Positions 54,412 to 62,782 are shown, counted from the first letter of the stretch. The stretch: 64,000 bases of DNA from Fen-1254 sp963778945 (GCA_963778945.1 CAVZWL010000009.1:124001-188000), one strand, 5' to 3'. Made by a program: numbers and translations. Notes: generated by a model not told the origin, from the letters alone.

Positions 54412-54557
54412 ACATGTTCTTGATGTTCAAGATTTTCACTGTAGCCGCGGGCGGTGACCGCGGAGGGTTCCCGACGTCACCCGCCTGAATGACTGAGTCA
54501 TCAGTCGGGCAGGGCGCCGTCGGCTACAAAAACAACGGTACATTAAAATACACTGGG
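54412..54557. repeat. Dispersed intergenic repeat, copy B (palindromic core 54440-54528)
   Basis: The copy has the same flanks and TGTAGCC/GGCTACA ends as copy A. The core includes the inner palindrome CCGCCTGAATGACTGAGTCA followed by TCAGTCGGGCAGGG, which reappears inside the broken tRNA-Arg at 58544-58578. Confidence 0.8.
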
Positions 54558-54568
54558 AGTTACAAATA

Positions 54569-55201
54569 GTGAAGGATAAAATAATGCCCGAAAATGAAAA
54601 ACATTTAGAGGAACATGTGCTGGTCGTTCCGAGAGCTTTGCTGGAAAAAGCGGGAATGTTTCAAGGACTGCAATACAAAATGGAAGGATATTCGGATATT
54701 CTGACTGATCCGAAACATCATTCCTTCCGGCGCCGGAAGGAAGTGGAAACGGATCCGTCATGGAAACAAATTATTCCGTACGCAATTCTCAAATGCAAAG
54801 ACGAAGTGTTCGTCTATCGGCGCGGAAAATTCGAGGGAGAAAAACGACTCTACGGTAATTATTCGCTCGGAGTGGGAGGACATATATCGATATCCGATGC
54901 GAATCTTCTCGGCATCACGTACGAAGAAGGGCTGCTCCGTGAAGTGAACGAAGAGGTAACGATTGGATCGGCGTATACAATAAGATTGGCAGCATTGCTC
55001 AACGACGATTCAAATGAGGTCGGCAAAGGTGCATCTGGGGGTTGTGCATGTATTCGATCTGGAACGTCCGGCCATAACTTCAAACGAGCCGTCGCTTGTG
55101 GAAACATGTTTCATGAAACCGGCAGAACTCGCGCGAAAATCGATCAATTTGAGAACTGGTCGAAAATATGCATCGAACATATCGAGAAACTCATCTTTTA
55201 A
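54569..55201 (+). CDS. NUDIX-like hydrolase (two frame breaks)
   Basis: This is a cytoplasmic protein of about 210 residues. After an N-terminal lead (VLVVPRALLEKAGMFQGL), the NUDIX-type core is visible: KQIIPYAILKCKDEVFVYRR, SLGVGGHIS and GLLREVNEEV, matching the GX5EX7REUXEEXGU region with a short variant. The corrected middle reads VGKVHLGVVHVFDLE. Breaks near 55028 (gg for g) and 55136 (one A lost) are needed; correct ending IDQFENWSKICIEHIEKLIF. The substrate is unknown. Start may be TTG/GTG-like at 54569 or ATG 54584 (MPENEKHLEEHVLVVP), which I cannot decide. Confidence 0.68.
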   Translation: MKDKIMPENEKHLEEHVLVVPRALLEKAGMFQGLQYKMEGYSDILTDPKHHSFRRRKEVETDPSWKQIIPYAILKCKDEVFVYRRGKFEGEKRLYGNYSLGVGGHISISDANLLGITYEEGLLREVNEEVTIGSAYTIRLAALLNDDSNEVGKGASGGCACIRSGTSGHNFKRAVACGNMFHETGRTRAKIDQFENWSKICIEHIEKLIF

Positions 55202-55512
55202 GTCATAAATTCCAAATCTGCGGATTTGCCAGCAATCGTGGAAGTTCTTAGTTCGTCGTTCTTGGTTCGTTGTTCTTAGTTCGTAGAGCATTCAAAGTGC
55301 TGCGGTTAAGAAGTTATTTCGTTCGTGGTTATTAGCGCGTAGTTCTTGGTTCTTGGTTCGTAGTTCTTAGTGCTTTTTACTATTCACCATTTACTATTCA
55401 CTGTTTACTATTTACTTTTCACAGTTCGCAGTTCGCAGTTTACCATTTACAATTCACCATTCACTATTCACCATTTCTTCCGTATATTGAAGCATGAACA
55501 AGGAGAAAATGA
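55202..55512. repeat. Intergenic seven-base low-complexity array (copy d)
   Basis: AGTTCTT/AGTTCGT/GGTTCTT heptamers from about 55241 pass into another seven-base series (TTTACTA, TTCACCA, TTCACTA types) up to about 55480. No gene is seen. The AAGGAG site for the next gene lies at its end. Confidence 0.7.
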
Positions 55513-56547
55513 TTGGAAAATAAGAAAAGCGATTGGGTGCCGACAAATCCAAGATATGACCCGGAAAAGCCGATGCAGGTCGGCGGTCAGGCGGTTATCG
55601 AAGGCGTGATGATGCGTTCGGCAAACGGGATTGCGACCGCAGTTCGGAGAGCCAACGGTGATATTGTTGTGCAAAAAAAAGAGCATAGAGCGATTACAGA
55701 GCGTTCACCATTGCTTGCGCTGCCGATTATCCGCGGCGCTGTCGGCTTGATAGACATGATGTATCTCGGCATTAAAACCTTGAACTGGTCTGCCGAAATT
55801 GCGATGATCGATGAAGAAATGAAGACAAAGGGTTCGGTGTCGCCCTCAAAAAAGAAAAAAGGGGAAGCTACTCTTGTAACTGCTTTGACTCTTATTGTCG
55901 CTCTTCTTCTGGGTATCGGGTTGTTTTTTGCGCTTCCTTTATTTGTCGCTTCAAGACTTTTCGCCGTGGAACAGACGGCGCTGGCATTCAATCTTGTCGC
56001 TGGCGGTATAAGAATGAGTCTATTGCTGGTATATATGTTTGCCATTTCTATGCTGGAGGATGTTAAGCGGCTGTTTCGCTATCATGGAGCCGAGCATAAA
56101 TCTGTCTTTGCTTTTGAATTGAAATCTGAACTCATTCCCGGAAAGGTAAAGGAATTCAGCCGCTTTCATCCGCGGTGCGGAACGAGTTTTCTTTTGATTG
56201 TCGTATTTGTCGCTATTTTATCGTTTTCTCTTATCGATGCTGTTTGGCTGACATTTATCGGGCCCATCACGCTTGCCACGCGTCTATTCGTGCATCTGCC
56301 GTTTGTTCCCGTTGTCGGCGGGCTGGCATACGAAATGATCCGATTTTCCGCAAAACACAGCAGCTCGCGGTGGGGGAAAATCGTTATAGCTCCGGGATTA
56401 TGGCTTCAAAAAATAACGACGAAAGAACCCGATGAGGCGCAAATTGAGGTCGCCATTGTGGCTCTTCGATGCGCATTGGGAGATCTGGATGCTTCTGCCT
56501 ATACATTCAAAGAAACTGTAAGCGACGGGACACCTGTGAACGCGTGA
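55513..56547 (+). CDS. DUF1385 membrane protein
   Basis: This is a conserved integral-membrane protein of unknown function. The DUF1385 hallmark KPMQVGGQAVIEGVMMRS is near the N-terminus, and the second block RLFRYHGAEHKSVFAFE with nearby RFHPRCGTSFLLIV contains conserved His and Cys residues that suggest a metal or catalytic site. Four hydrophobic segments are visible. TTG 55513 is chosen because AAGGAG stands at 55500-55505 at proper spacing; no ATG is in frame nearby. It is intact at 344 residues. It lies four bases before prfA, an arrangement I know from many bacteria. Confidence 0.88.
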   Translation: MENKKSDWVPTNPRYDPEKPMQVGGQAVIEGVMMRSANGIATAVRRANGDIVVQKKEHRAITERSPLLALPIIRGAVGLIDMMYLGIKTLNWSAEIAMIDEEMKTKGSVSPSKKKKGEATLVTALTLIVALLLGIGLFFALPLFVASRLFAVEQTALAFNLVAGGIRMSLLLVYMFAISMLEDVKRLFRYHGAEHKSVFAFELKSELIPGKVKEFSRFHPRCGTSFLLIVVFVAILSFSLIDAVWLTFIGPITLATRLFVHLPFVPVVGGLAYEMIRFSAKHSSSRWGKIVIAPGLWLQKITTKEPDEAQIEVAIVALRCALGDLDASAYTFKETVSDGTPVNA

Positions 56548-56551
56548 ATAT

Positions 56552-57622
56552 ATGATCGATAAACTGGCAAAAATATTCCATCGGTATGAAGAAGTAAGCC
56601 GGCTCATGAGCGATCCGGCAGTCGCATCGGATCAGCAAAAAAGCAAAGAGCTGGGAAAAGAGCTGCGCTCGCTCGAACAGATTGTAAAGACAGGCCGTTT
56701 GTACACGAAAGTTTTCAACGATTTGAACGGGAGCAAAGAATTGCTCGATACCGCAAACGATCCGGAGATAAAAACGCTCGCGCTGGAAGAATATGAATTG
56801 CTGAAAAAAGAAGCTGTCCGTCTCGAAGATGATTTGAAATATCTTTTAGTCCCGCAGGATCCGAATGATACGAAGAATTTTATTATGGAAATCCGGGCAG
56901 GCACGGGGGGAGAGGAAGCAGCGCTTTTTGCTTCCGATTTGTATCGCATGTATACACGATATGCGGAGCGGAAAGGCTGGAAAGCCGAACTCATGGACTG
57001 GAACGAAACAGGCAAAGGAGGATTTAAGGAAGTGGTCTTTGCAGTTTCCGGCGAGGGAGCATACGGTACCATGAAATATGAAAGCGGTGTGCATCGTGTC
57101 CAGCGTGTGCCGGAAACGGAAGCTCAAGGCCGGGTTCATACATCTGCAGCCACAGTCGTCGTGCTGCCGGAAGTGGAAGAAGTTGAGGTAGAAATCAATC
57201 CCGCCGATTTGCAGTTCGACACGTACCGTTCAGGCGGCAAGGGAGGACAGAACGTCAATAAGGTTGAAACTGCAGTGCGTATAACGCACAGGCCAAGCGG
57301 GATTATCGTCGCATGCCAGCAGGAACGTTCTCAGTTTCAGAATAAGGAACGTGCGATGAAAATGCTGCGTGCGAAATTGTACGAGGTCAAGCTGGAAGCA
57401 CAAAATAGTGAAGTCGCTGCACAGAGGAAGTCCATGGTAAAATCGGGAGATCGCAGCGATAAAATCCGTACGTATAATTTTCCGCAAAACCGCCTGACCG
57501 ATCACCGCATCGGATTTACAATTTACAGTCTGGATCGAGTGATTGATGGGGATCTGGATGGATTGATTGAACAGCTCCGGATTGCGGAAAGAGCGGAAAA
57601 ACTTCAGAATACTGCAGTATAA
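56552..57622 (+). CDS. prfA: Peptide chain release factor 1
   Basis: RF1 terminates translation at UAA and UAG. The protein is intact at 356 residues. It shows the N-terminal helical domain, the FIMEIRAGTGGEEAALFASD block, the catalytic GGQ loop in GGKGGQNVNKVETAVRITH near residue 233, and the RSDKIRTYNFPQNRLTDHRI block. ATG 56552 lies just after the DUF1385 stop, so it is probably co-translated. The presence of RF1 argues that UAG is a normal stop in this genome. Confidence 0.96.
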   Translation: MIDKLAKIFHRYEEVSRLMSDPAVASDQQKSKELGKELRSLEQIVKTGRLYTKVFNDLNGSKELLDTANDPEIKTLALEEYELLKKEAVRLEDDLKYLLVPQDPNDTKNFIMEIRAGTGGEEAALFASDLYRMYTRYAERKGWKAELMDWNETGKGGFKEVVFAVSGEGAYGTMKYESGVHRVQRVPETEAQGRVHTSAATVVVLPEVEEVEVEINPADLQFDTYRSGGKGGQNVNKVETAVRITHRPSGIIVACQQERSQFQNKERAMKMLRAKLYEVKLEAQNSEVAAQRKSMVKSGDRSDKIRTYNFPQNRLTDHRIGFTIYSLDRVIDGDLDGLIEQLRIAERAEKLQNTAV

Positions 57623-57688
57623 TATACCTTCCGATATCTGCGTGGGAGTCGATCGGGAAGATTATCGATCATGACAGCCATGACGGTT

Positions 57689-58153
57689 TCAAGAATTTTC
57701 TTTTCTCTTTTCTTTAAAAAAACTCTTCAATAATGCTTCGCATTGCACATCTAAAACTCCGCTGACGACATGCGGATGATGATTCAAGCGTTTATCGGCG
57801 GGAAGATTGAAGAGCGTTCCACAAGCACCTGCTTTCGGGTCGAATGTGCCGAAAACAAGCGTCGGAATACGCGCTAAAACGATGGCCCCTGCACACATCG
57901 GACACGGCTCCAGTGTCACATACAAAGTGCATTCTTCAAGCCGGCGTGACTGCAGATGCGAAGCTGCGGCGGTAATTGCGATCATCTCTGCATGGGCAGT
58001 CGGATCCTGCAGTTTTTCGATCTGATTGAATCCCTTGGCGATAATCGTATTCTGATGGATGATCAAAGCCCCCACAGGGACTTCGTTCAACTCGTAAGCT
58101 CGCTCCGCCTCTTTAAGAGCCAATTGCATCCAATTTTCATGTTGTGTAGGCAT
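57689..58153 (-). CDS. tadA: tRNA-specific adenosine deaminase
   Basis: TadA deaminates A34 to inosine in tRNA-Arg(ACG). The zinc-deaminase motif is complete: HAEMIAI (His-Ala-Glu) near residue 54 and EPCPMCAGAIVLARI near residue 82. The N-terminus (MQLALKEAERAYELNEVPVG) and the C-terminal DPKAGACGTLFNLPADKRLN are family-typical. It is intact at 154 residues. It is convergent with prfA and lies 250 bases from the tRNA-Arg gene on the same strand, but that tRNA has a UCG anticodon and so is not its substrate. Confidence 0.94.
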   Translation of the reverse strand: MPTQHENWMQLALKEAERAYELNEVPVGALIIHQNTIIAKGFNQIEKLQDPTAHAEMIAITAAASHLQSRRLEECTLYVTLEPCPMCAGAIVLARIPTLVFGTFDPKAGACGTLFNLPADKRLNHHPHVVSGVLDVQCEALLKSFFKEKRKENS

Positions 58154-58408
58154 GATGATTTAAGAATATAGAATGAAGAATGCAGAATTAAGGAAACGGA
58201 ATTCAGAAGAATAATATTCTCATTCTTCACTCTTAAATCTTCATTCTTAATTTTGTTTGGTGCACCCAGAGAGCCGGAGGCCTGAGAATGAAATCACGCG
58301 ATAGCGTGAATCAAATCGGGAAAAGGTCAACAAAGGAAATAAAAAATTATTGAACCCTAAAATTCTGCCTTCTGCCTTCTAACTTCATACTTCTTACTTC
58401 TGTTCTTG

Positions 58409-58482
58409 TGCACCCAGGGGGACTCGAACCCCCAACCCTCAGATTCGAAGTCTGATGCTCTATCCAATTGAGCTATGGGTGC
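58409..58482 (-). tRNA. tRNA-Arg (anticodon UCG)
   Basis: A complete cloverleaf of 74 bases. Acceptor GCACCCA pairs with TGGGTGC, D arm TAGCTCAATTGGATAGAGCA, anticodon stem TCAGA/TCTGA around loop CTTCGAA giving anticodon TCG (UCG, arginine CGN), T arm GGGGG TTCGAGT CCCCC, discriminator A. No CCA is encoded. Confidence 0.95.
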
Positions 58483-58528
58483 ATGTGTAAATATTAAAAG
58501 AACCGTTTTGTTTATTAATAATTTTTTT

Positions 58529-58635
58529 GTATCCAGGGGGAGTCCCCGCCTGCGTGACTGCGTCAGCAGTCGGGCAGGGAACCCCCAACCCTCAGATTCG
58601 AAGTCTGATGCTCTATCCAATTGAGCTATGGGTGC
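58529..58635 (-). pseudogene. tRNA-Arg pseudogene with a palindrome inserted in the T-loop
   Basis: This is a second copy of the same tRNA-Arg. From the 5' end through the D arm, anticodon arm and first T-stem strand it is identical to the intact gene. The seven-base T-loop is replaced by 41 bases (58541-58581) containing the palindrome also found at 54481. The 3' acceptor strand is TGGATAC instead of TGGGTGC, leaving two mismatches. It cannot form a normal T-loop, so it is very unlikely to be charged. Confidence 0.85.
58544..58578. repeat. 35-bp palindromic element inside the tRNA pseudogene
   Basis: The element reads CCCCGCCTGCGTGACTG then CGTCAGCAGTCGGGCAGGG, matching the inner palindrome of repeat copy B at 54481-54513 in all but a few positions. 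It forms an imperfect hairpin centred on TGACTGCGTCA. Confidence 0.75.
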
Positions 58636-59247
58636 TTATAGAATTCAGAATAAAGAATGAAGAATACAGAATGAAAAATAAAGATTTATTCTGGCTCCCG
58701 TCTTCACAATGTAACCAATTTGGTAACCACTGCAATCATTAAAAACGTCCAGCGAAATGGGCTTCCGGTTCCTGAACACTTGGCGTTTAATCTTACGAGA
58801 AAATTCTTTGTCTACCCGGAAGCGAATATCATTAATTCCTTTCATAAATTACGAAAGAATGTGAATGAAGACAAGATGTTTATTCAGACAGTTTCGATTG
58901 TTAATACAAATATACCATCGCCTGCAACCTAAACAATTACATTCAGAAAAAGGCAAAATATCATTGAATATTTTGCTTTGATCACTATTCGTGAGATATT
59001 ATACTGTGAAGATAGAAACAAAGAACAAATGGTAAGAAAAATTTCAATTTATTGAATATCAATAGAACATGGACGATGAAATACGAACGTAAAGCATTGT
59101 TTAATTTTGTCGTTGAACGAATTCGTTAACCATGCATTGATTTTGATCTGTATTTTGCTATTTTAATCTATATCACTGAAATGAAATAAGTTTTTTTATA
59201 ATTCAATTTGACGTGGTAATTTGAATTAGAAGCGTAGTTAATTCAAT
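58636..59247. other. 610-base A+T-rich region with gene-remnant-like repeat (copy R1, 58705-58930)
   Basis: A low-complexity GAATGAAGAATAC-type stretch is followed by R1, which can be read as VTTAIIKNVQRNGLPVPEHL...NSFHKLRKNVNEDKMF. A diverged, shortened copy is at 60812-60965. No Shine-Dalgarno site or family match is evident; I regard it as a remnant or repeat, not a working gene. From 58940 to 59290 the sequence is very A+T-rich and probably holds the fic promoter. Confidence 0.5.
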
Positions 59248-59292
59248 TTGGCTCTCATAAACGAAGAATACAGAACCACCAGGATAATTTCT

Positions 59293-60429
59293 ATGAATCT
59301 TGAAAATTTTAAGGCCGGTACCTATCGTCAGCAGAATCAATATAAAAGTTTTTCCCCTTCCAAAGTAAATGAGAATTGGTTTTGGAATAATCAGAAGTTG
59401 AATACTCTTCTTGCGGAGGCAAACTATAAGTTAGGATCGCTCAATGCATTTTCGCTCCATGTGCCCGATGTCGATTTCTATATCCAGATGCACAAGACAA
59501 AGGAGGCTACTGCCTCCAGCCGAATAGAAGGAACGAAAACTGAGGTTGAAGATGCGTTGCTGCGGAAAGCGGATGTTCTGCCTGAGCGGCGTGATGATTG
59601 GCAGGAAGTGCAAAACTACATCGATGCATTGAATTTTGCAGTCTGTCAATTGGAAACGCTTCCTGTCTCTACACGGTTACTGAAAGAGACCCATCGGATA
59701 CTCTTATGCAAAGGACGCGGCGAGAGGAAAGACCCCGGAGAATATCGTCACAGTCAGAATTGGATTGGCGGTACAAATCCAGGTAATGCAGCTTTTGTGC
59801 CTCCGCATCATGAAGAAATCCCGGAGTTGATGGGAGATTTGGAAAACTTTTTGCACAATGATTCAATCGACGTGCCTGACCTTGTCCGTATTGCCATCGG
59901 TCATTATCAGTTTGAAACGATCCATCCATTCTTAGATGGCAATGGTCGCATCGGGCGGCTGATGATCACACTCTATCTTGTCAATAAGGGTTTACTGTCG
60001 AAGCCAACATTGTATCTTTCGGACTATTTTGAGAGACATCGAACGGAATATATTGACGCATTAGCTCGAGTGCGAATAAAAGATGATATTCTTCCGTGGA
60101 TCAGGTTCTTCATGGAGGCAGTTATTGCTACGGCGACAAAGGGAGTGGATACATTTGGAAAGATACAAAAGCTTCGGGATGAAGTAGAGGGAGCAAAGCT
60201 GGTAACACTTGGCAAGAGATTCCCGAGAGCGAAAGAATTAGTGAATGCCTTGTATCGGAAACCTACTGTTACATCTGCTGACGTTTCTGAGATATTGGAT
60301 GTAGTACAGGGAACCGCCAATACGTTGATAGATGATTTTGTGAAGCTCGGTATACTTGTCGAAATTACAGGCAGCAGACGTAATAGAATATTTACTTTTG
60401 CGGAATACGTGAAGTTGTTTACGTCATAG
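59293..60429 (+). CDS. Fic-domain protein, probable AMP-transferase with self-inhibitory helix
   Basis: Fic proteins transfer AMP (or another nucleotide part) to hydroxyl side chains of target proteins. The active-site motif HPFLDGNGRIGR is near residue 213. The N-terminal helix contains SSRIEG, matching the inhibitory (S/T)xxxE(G/N) motif, so this is a class II self-inhibited Fic with no separate antitoxin needed. A winged-helix-like C-terminal domain follows (VTSADVSEILDVVQGTANTL). I prefer ATG 59293 (MNLENFKAGTYRQQNQYKSF) over TTG 59248 on codon use and the family's usual start. 378 residues, no frame break. It is the first gene of the island beside the tRNA-Arg copies. Confidence 0.87.
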   Translation: MNLENFKAGTYRQQNQYKSFSPSKVNENWFWNNQKLNTLLAEANYKLGSLNAFSLHVPDVDFYIQMHKTKEATASSRIEGTKTEVEDALLRKADVLPERRDDWQEVQNYIDALNFAVCQLETLPVSTRLLKETHRILLCKGRGERKDPGEYRHSQNWIGGTNPGNAAFVPPHHEEIPELMGDLENFLHNDSIDVPDLVRIAIGHYQFETIHPFLDGNGRIGRLMITLYLVNKGLLSKPTLYLSDYFERHRTEYIDALARVRIKDDILPWIRFFMEAVIATATKGVDTFGKIQKLRDEVEGAKLVTLGKRFPRAKELVNALYRKPTVTSADVSEILDVVQGTANTLIDDFVKLGILVEITGSRRNRIFTFAEYVKLFTS

Positions 60430-61234
60430 AAAGGTTTGAACGTGCCCTCCCGCATAAATTGCAGGATTCTCAAAATGGCAGCCACTCGCAAAAAACGCTC
60501 TTGGGCCATTTTTGCCCTCCCGCATAAATTGCGGGATTCTCAAAATGGCAGCTGCTCGCAAAAAACGCTCTTGGGCCATTTTTGCCCTCCCGCATAAATT
60601 GCGGGATTCTCAAAATGGCAGCTGCTCGCAAAAAACCCTCTTGGGCCATTTTTACCCTCCCGCATAAATCGCGGGATTCTCAAAATGGCAACTGCTCGAT
60701 AAAAACTCTCGCAGGCCATTTTGGAATATGGGTGCGTAAAATTGCAGATTTCAAAATGCAAATTGTTCCGGTATCTCTATTTATCTGCTGTGAGCAATCG
60801 CTTTTTAGGCTCACAATGTAACAAATTTGGTAACCGCTGTAATTATTAGAAACGCCCAGCGAATTTCATTAAGTCCTTTCACAAATTACAAAACAATGTG
60901 AATGAAGACAAGATGTTTCTTCGAGTAGTTTCAATAGTAGTATCGCAGATATACAGCCATTTACAGCCCGGAAAATCGCATTCTAAAGTGAATAAAATAT
61001 CGTTTGTTTCCAATTAAGAATCAAAATTGTTGGATTGCATTCAGTATAAAATATTAGTAACCTTGCTTTACAGATAAAACTGGATCGGGAGGATTTAGAC
61101 TTTCATCCCGTTCCGGGAAAATGATTCAATCTCAATATCTTTACATTTACAGCAAATCAATAATTTATCCGTTAAAACCCATATTGGATGGACAGGGTTC
61201 TATTTAATAGATAGGCCGTTTGCCGATAGAAAAA
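60430..61234. other. 800-base non-coding region: tandem repeats and repeat remnant R2
   Basis: This region contains the four 70-bp units (listed separately), the remnant copy R2 (60812-60965, NFIKSFHKLQNNVNEDKMF), and A+T-rich sequence without a recognisable gene up to the Nmad2-like start. Confidence 0.5.
60444..60723. repeat. Four tandem 70-bp repeats, each with two hairpins
   Basis: Units start at 60444, 60514, 60584 and 60654. Each contains CCCGCATAAATTGCGGG (perfect 6-base stem in units 2 and 3) and a second inverted pair AAAATGGC ... GCCATTTT. The first three units differ by only a few bases, the fourth by more. A 70-base period rules out an in-frame coding repeat. Confidence 0.93.
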
Positions 61235-61721
61235 ATGCCAAGGCATTATACATATCGAATGGATCACGATTTAGGTTTTGCGCCGAATCCTTCTGGAGGT
61301 ATATGTCACTTTATGCGGTTGTAAAACTACTTCGATTGAACAGTGGGCTACCAATGGAAGTTGGGTTGTTGGCATCGGTGGTAACAATACAGGGTGTTCT
61401 GATAAGCTGATCTATGCAATGAAAGTTGACGAAACACTCTCCTATAAAGATTATAAAATTCAATACCCGAAACGCAGTCGTTACTTAGTCGGGCACGAAA
61501 TTGATTCTGCTGCTCATGTCTTGGTGTCCAGACATTTTTACTATTTGGGCTCAAGTAGTATAAAATTGCCAAGGTCTCTCAAATCGATTCTTCATCGTCG
61601 ATGGGGATGCAAATCTCTCTCTGACGATCAAGCTGAGCAAATCCAACAATGGCTATCAAAAACATTTAGCAAGATGGGTAAACTGGGTGTACCTGCCAAT
61701 TTATCAGCTCAGAATTGTTAA
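61235..61721 (+). CDS. Nmad2-like (nucleotide modification associated domain 2) protein, one frame break
   Basis: After repair of one base near 61305 the protein is about 161 residues and begins YTYRMDHDLGFAPNPSGG, ICTLCGCKTTSIEQWATNGS, WVVGIGGNNTGCSDKLIYAM, KVDETLSYKDY, then VLVSRHFYYLGSSSIKLP. This order (Y.Y....D.GFAPNP, CTL..CKP-like, GDW..G.G, L.Y.M.V.E...F..Y, VL.S..F.Y.G) is what I recall for Nmad2, a domain predicted to act with modified DNA bases in phage and restriction-type loci. The function of the domain is not experimentally settled as far as I know. It lies in an island with hsdM. Confidence 0.68.
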
Positions 61722-61892
61722 ATAATGGCAAATGGTCAAACCAGGCACGACTAGTTGACGATAAGAACCTTAGTGCAATTAATCGCGCGAATAAGTTTAT
61801 GTAAGGATTAGATGTACGCGCGTAGATGTTAAAATGTGGTAGTTATCGTCGACTCAGCTTAGTGCCAATCTATTGATGGAGAAAAAATAGTA

Positions 61893-62621
61893 ATGGATAT
61901 AACCAGAAAGTGTCGAGACTGCGGTTACTCCTATGACCCATCTAAAGACGAAAATGTAAAATATTGTCCGAATTGTGGCCATGAAAGCTGGGATGGATCT
62001 GTGCATGCCTCAGGCGCGACGTACACTGAATTGGATGTTAGCGCCCTGAGTCAACAAAGACAAATCGAAGGAGAGCGAATCAAAAAAACGGATCTTAATA
62101 CAAATGCTAATCTATCCACAGATCGCTGTGGCCCATCGAAGATTTCTATCGATCGCAAGGAGCGAGTTCCCGGGTTTGAACAAGAAGGTGAGGTAGCAGA
62201 AACGCTACTCAATTCTTACAACAAATTGCGCAACACGGGCTATCAGATAAAAGATAAGATTGAAGAAGACAGCGATTATGCTGATCGCATTTTTGTTTCT
62301 GTAAAAGATATACCGGCTTGCATATATATCCAAATTCGACATCTTGATCCTAAGATGGCTGCTGATGTCGCTAGAAAGGGCGCATATCAAAGTGCCCACA
62401 CAACTGAGGATTTCATATTATCGATAAAAGGCGCAATCGCTGATAAAGCAAGGGTTGATCCGGATATCAAAAGAAAAACGTTGCTTCAATTAATTCTTAT
62501 CACACCATTGGATGCTAAGATCAGTCGCGATATCGAAAATAGTAAATTTGACTTCAAGGACTTCAAAGAGATATGGATTTCACCGTTTCACCAAGACTCG
62601 TTTCCTTTAAATCATCTGTAA
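61893..62621 (+). CDS. Zinc-ribbon protein of unknown function
   Basis: This is a 242-residue protein. An N-terminal zinc ribbon is plain: CRDCGYSYDPSKDENVKYCP with NCGH giving a CxxC-(n)-CxxC site at residues 7-28. A polar linker follows, then an alpha/beta domain of about 140 residues (GEVAETLLNSYNKLRNTGYQ, YADRIFVSVKDIPACIYIQI, LLQLILITPLDAKISRDI). The Asp/Glu-strand pattern vaguely recalls nuclease-like folds, but the usual ExK-type motif is not clear (IQIRH in its place), so no function is assigned. No frame break. It is A+T-rich like its neighbours. Confidence 0.6.
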   Translation: MDITRKCRDCGYSYDPSKDENVKYCPNCGHESWDGSVHASGATYTELDVSALSQQRQIEGERIKKTDLNTNANLSTDRCGPSKISIDRKERVPGFEQEGEVAETLLNSYNKLRNTGYQIKDKIEEDSDYADRIFVSVKDIPACIYIQIRHLDPKMAADVARKGAYQSAHTTEDFILSIKGAIADKARVDPDIKRKTLLQLILITPLDAKISRDIENSKFDFKDFKEIWISPFHQDSFPLNHL

Positions 62622-62782
62622 AGCCAGAGTTCTCGATTCGCTGACCATCTTCAAAGGGAAAAAGCCAAAGTATACGTTTTTTAAAGAGGACTGATCTACA
62701 TTAAAAGAATCGTTTACAAAATTATTTTCGTAATCCGATATAGAAAACATAAGGTGCATTAAACAATAAACTGGGAACATCC

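Noticed and set aside
58258..58272. A possible third tRNA-Arg fragment or attachment-site copy (GGTGCACCCAGAG)
   Set aside because: Only about ten bases match the acceptor arm. No integrase or paired site was found, so it is too short to support.
58720..58932. A 70-residue ORF after the tRNA copies
   Set aside because: It lies in a repeat whose second copy (60812-60965) is shortened and disrupted, so it looks like a remnant rather than a gene.
60540..60761. Minus-strand ORF across the tandem repeats
   Set aside because: The 70-base unit shifts frame with each copy, so the peptide is not repeated. It is an accident of low stop density.
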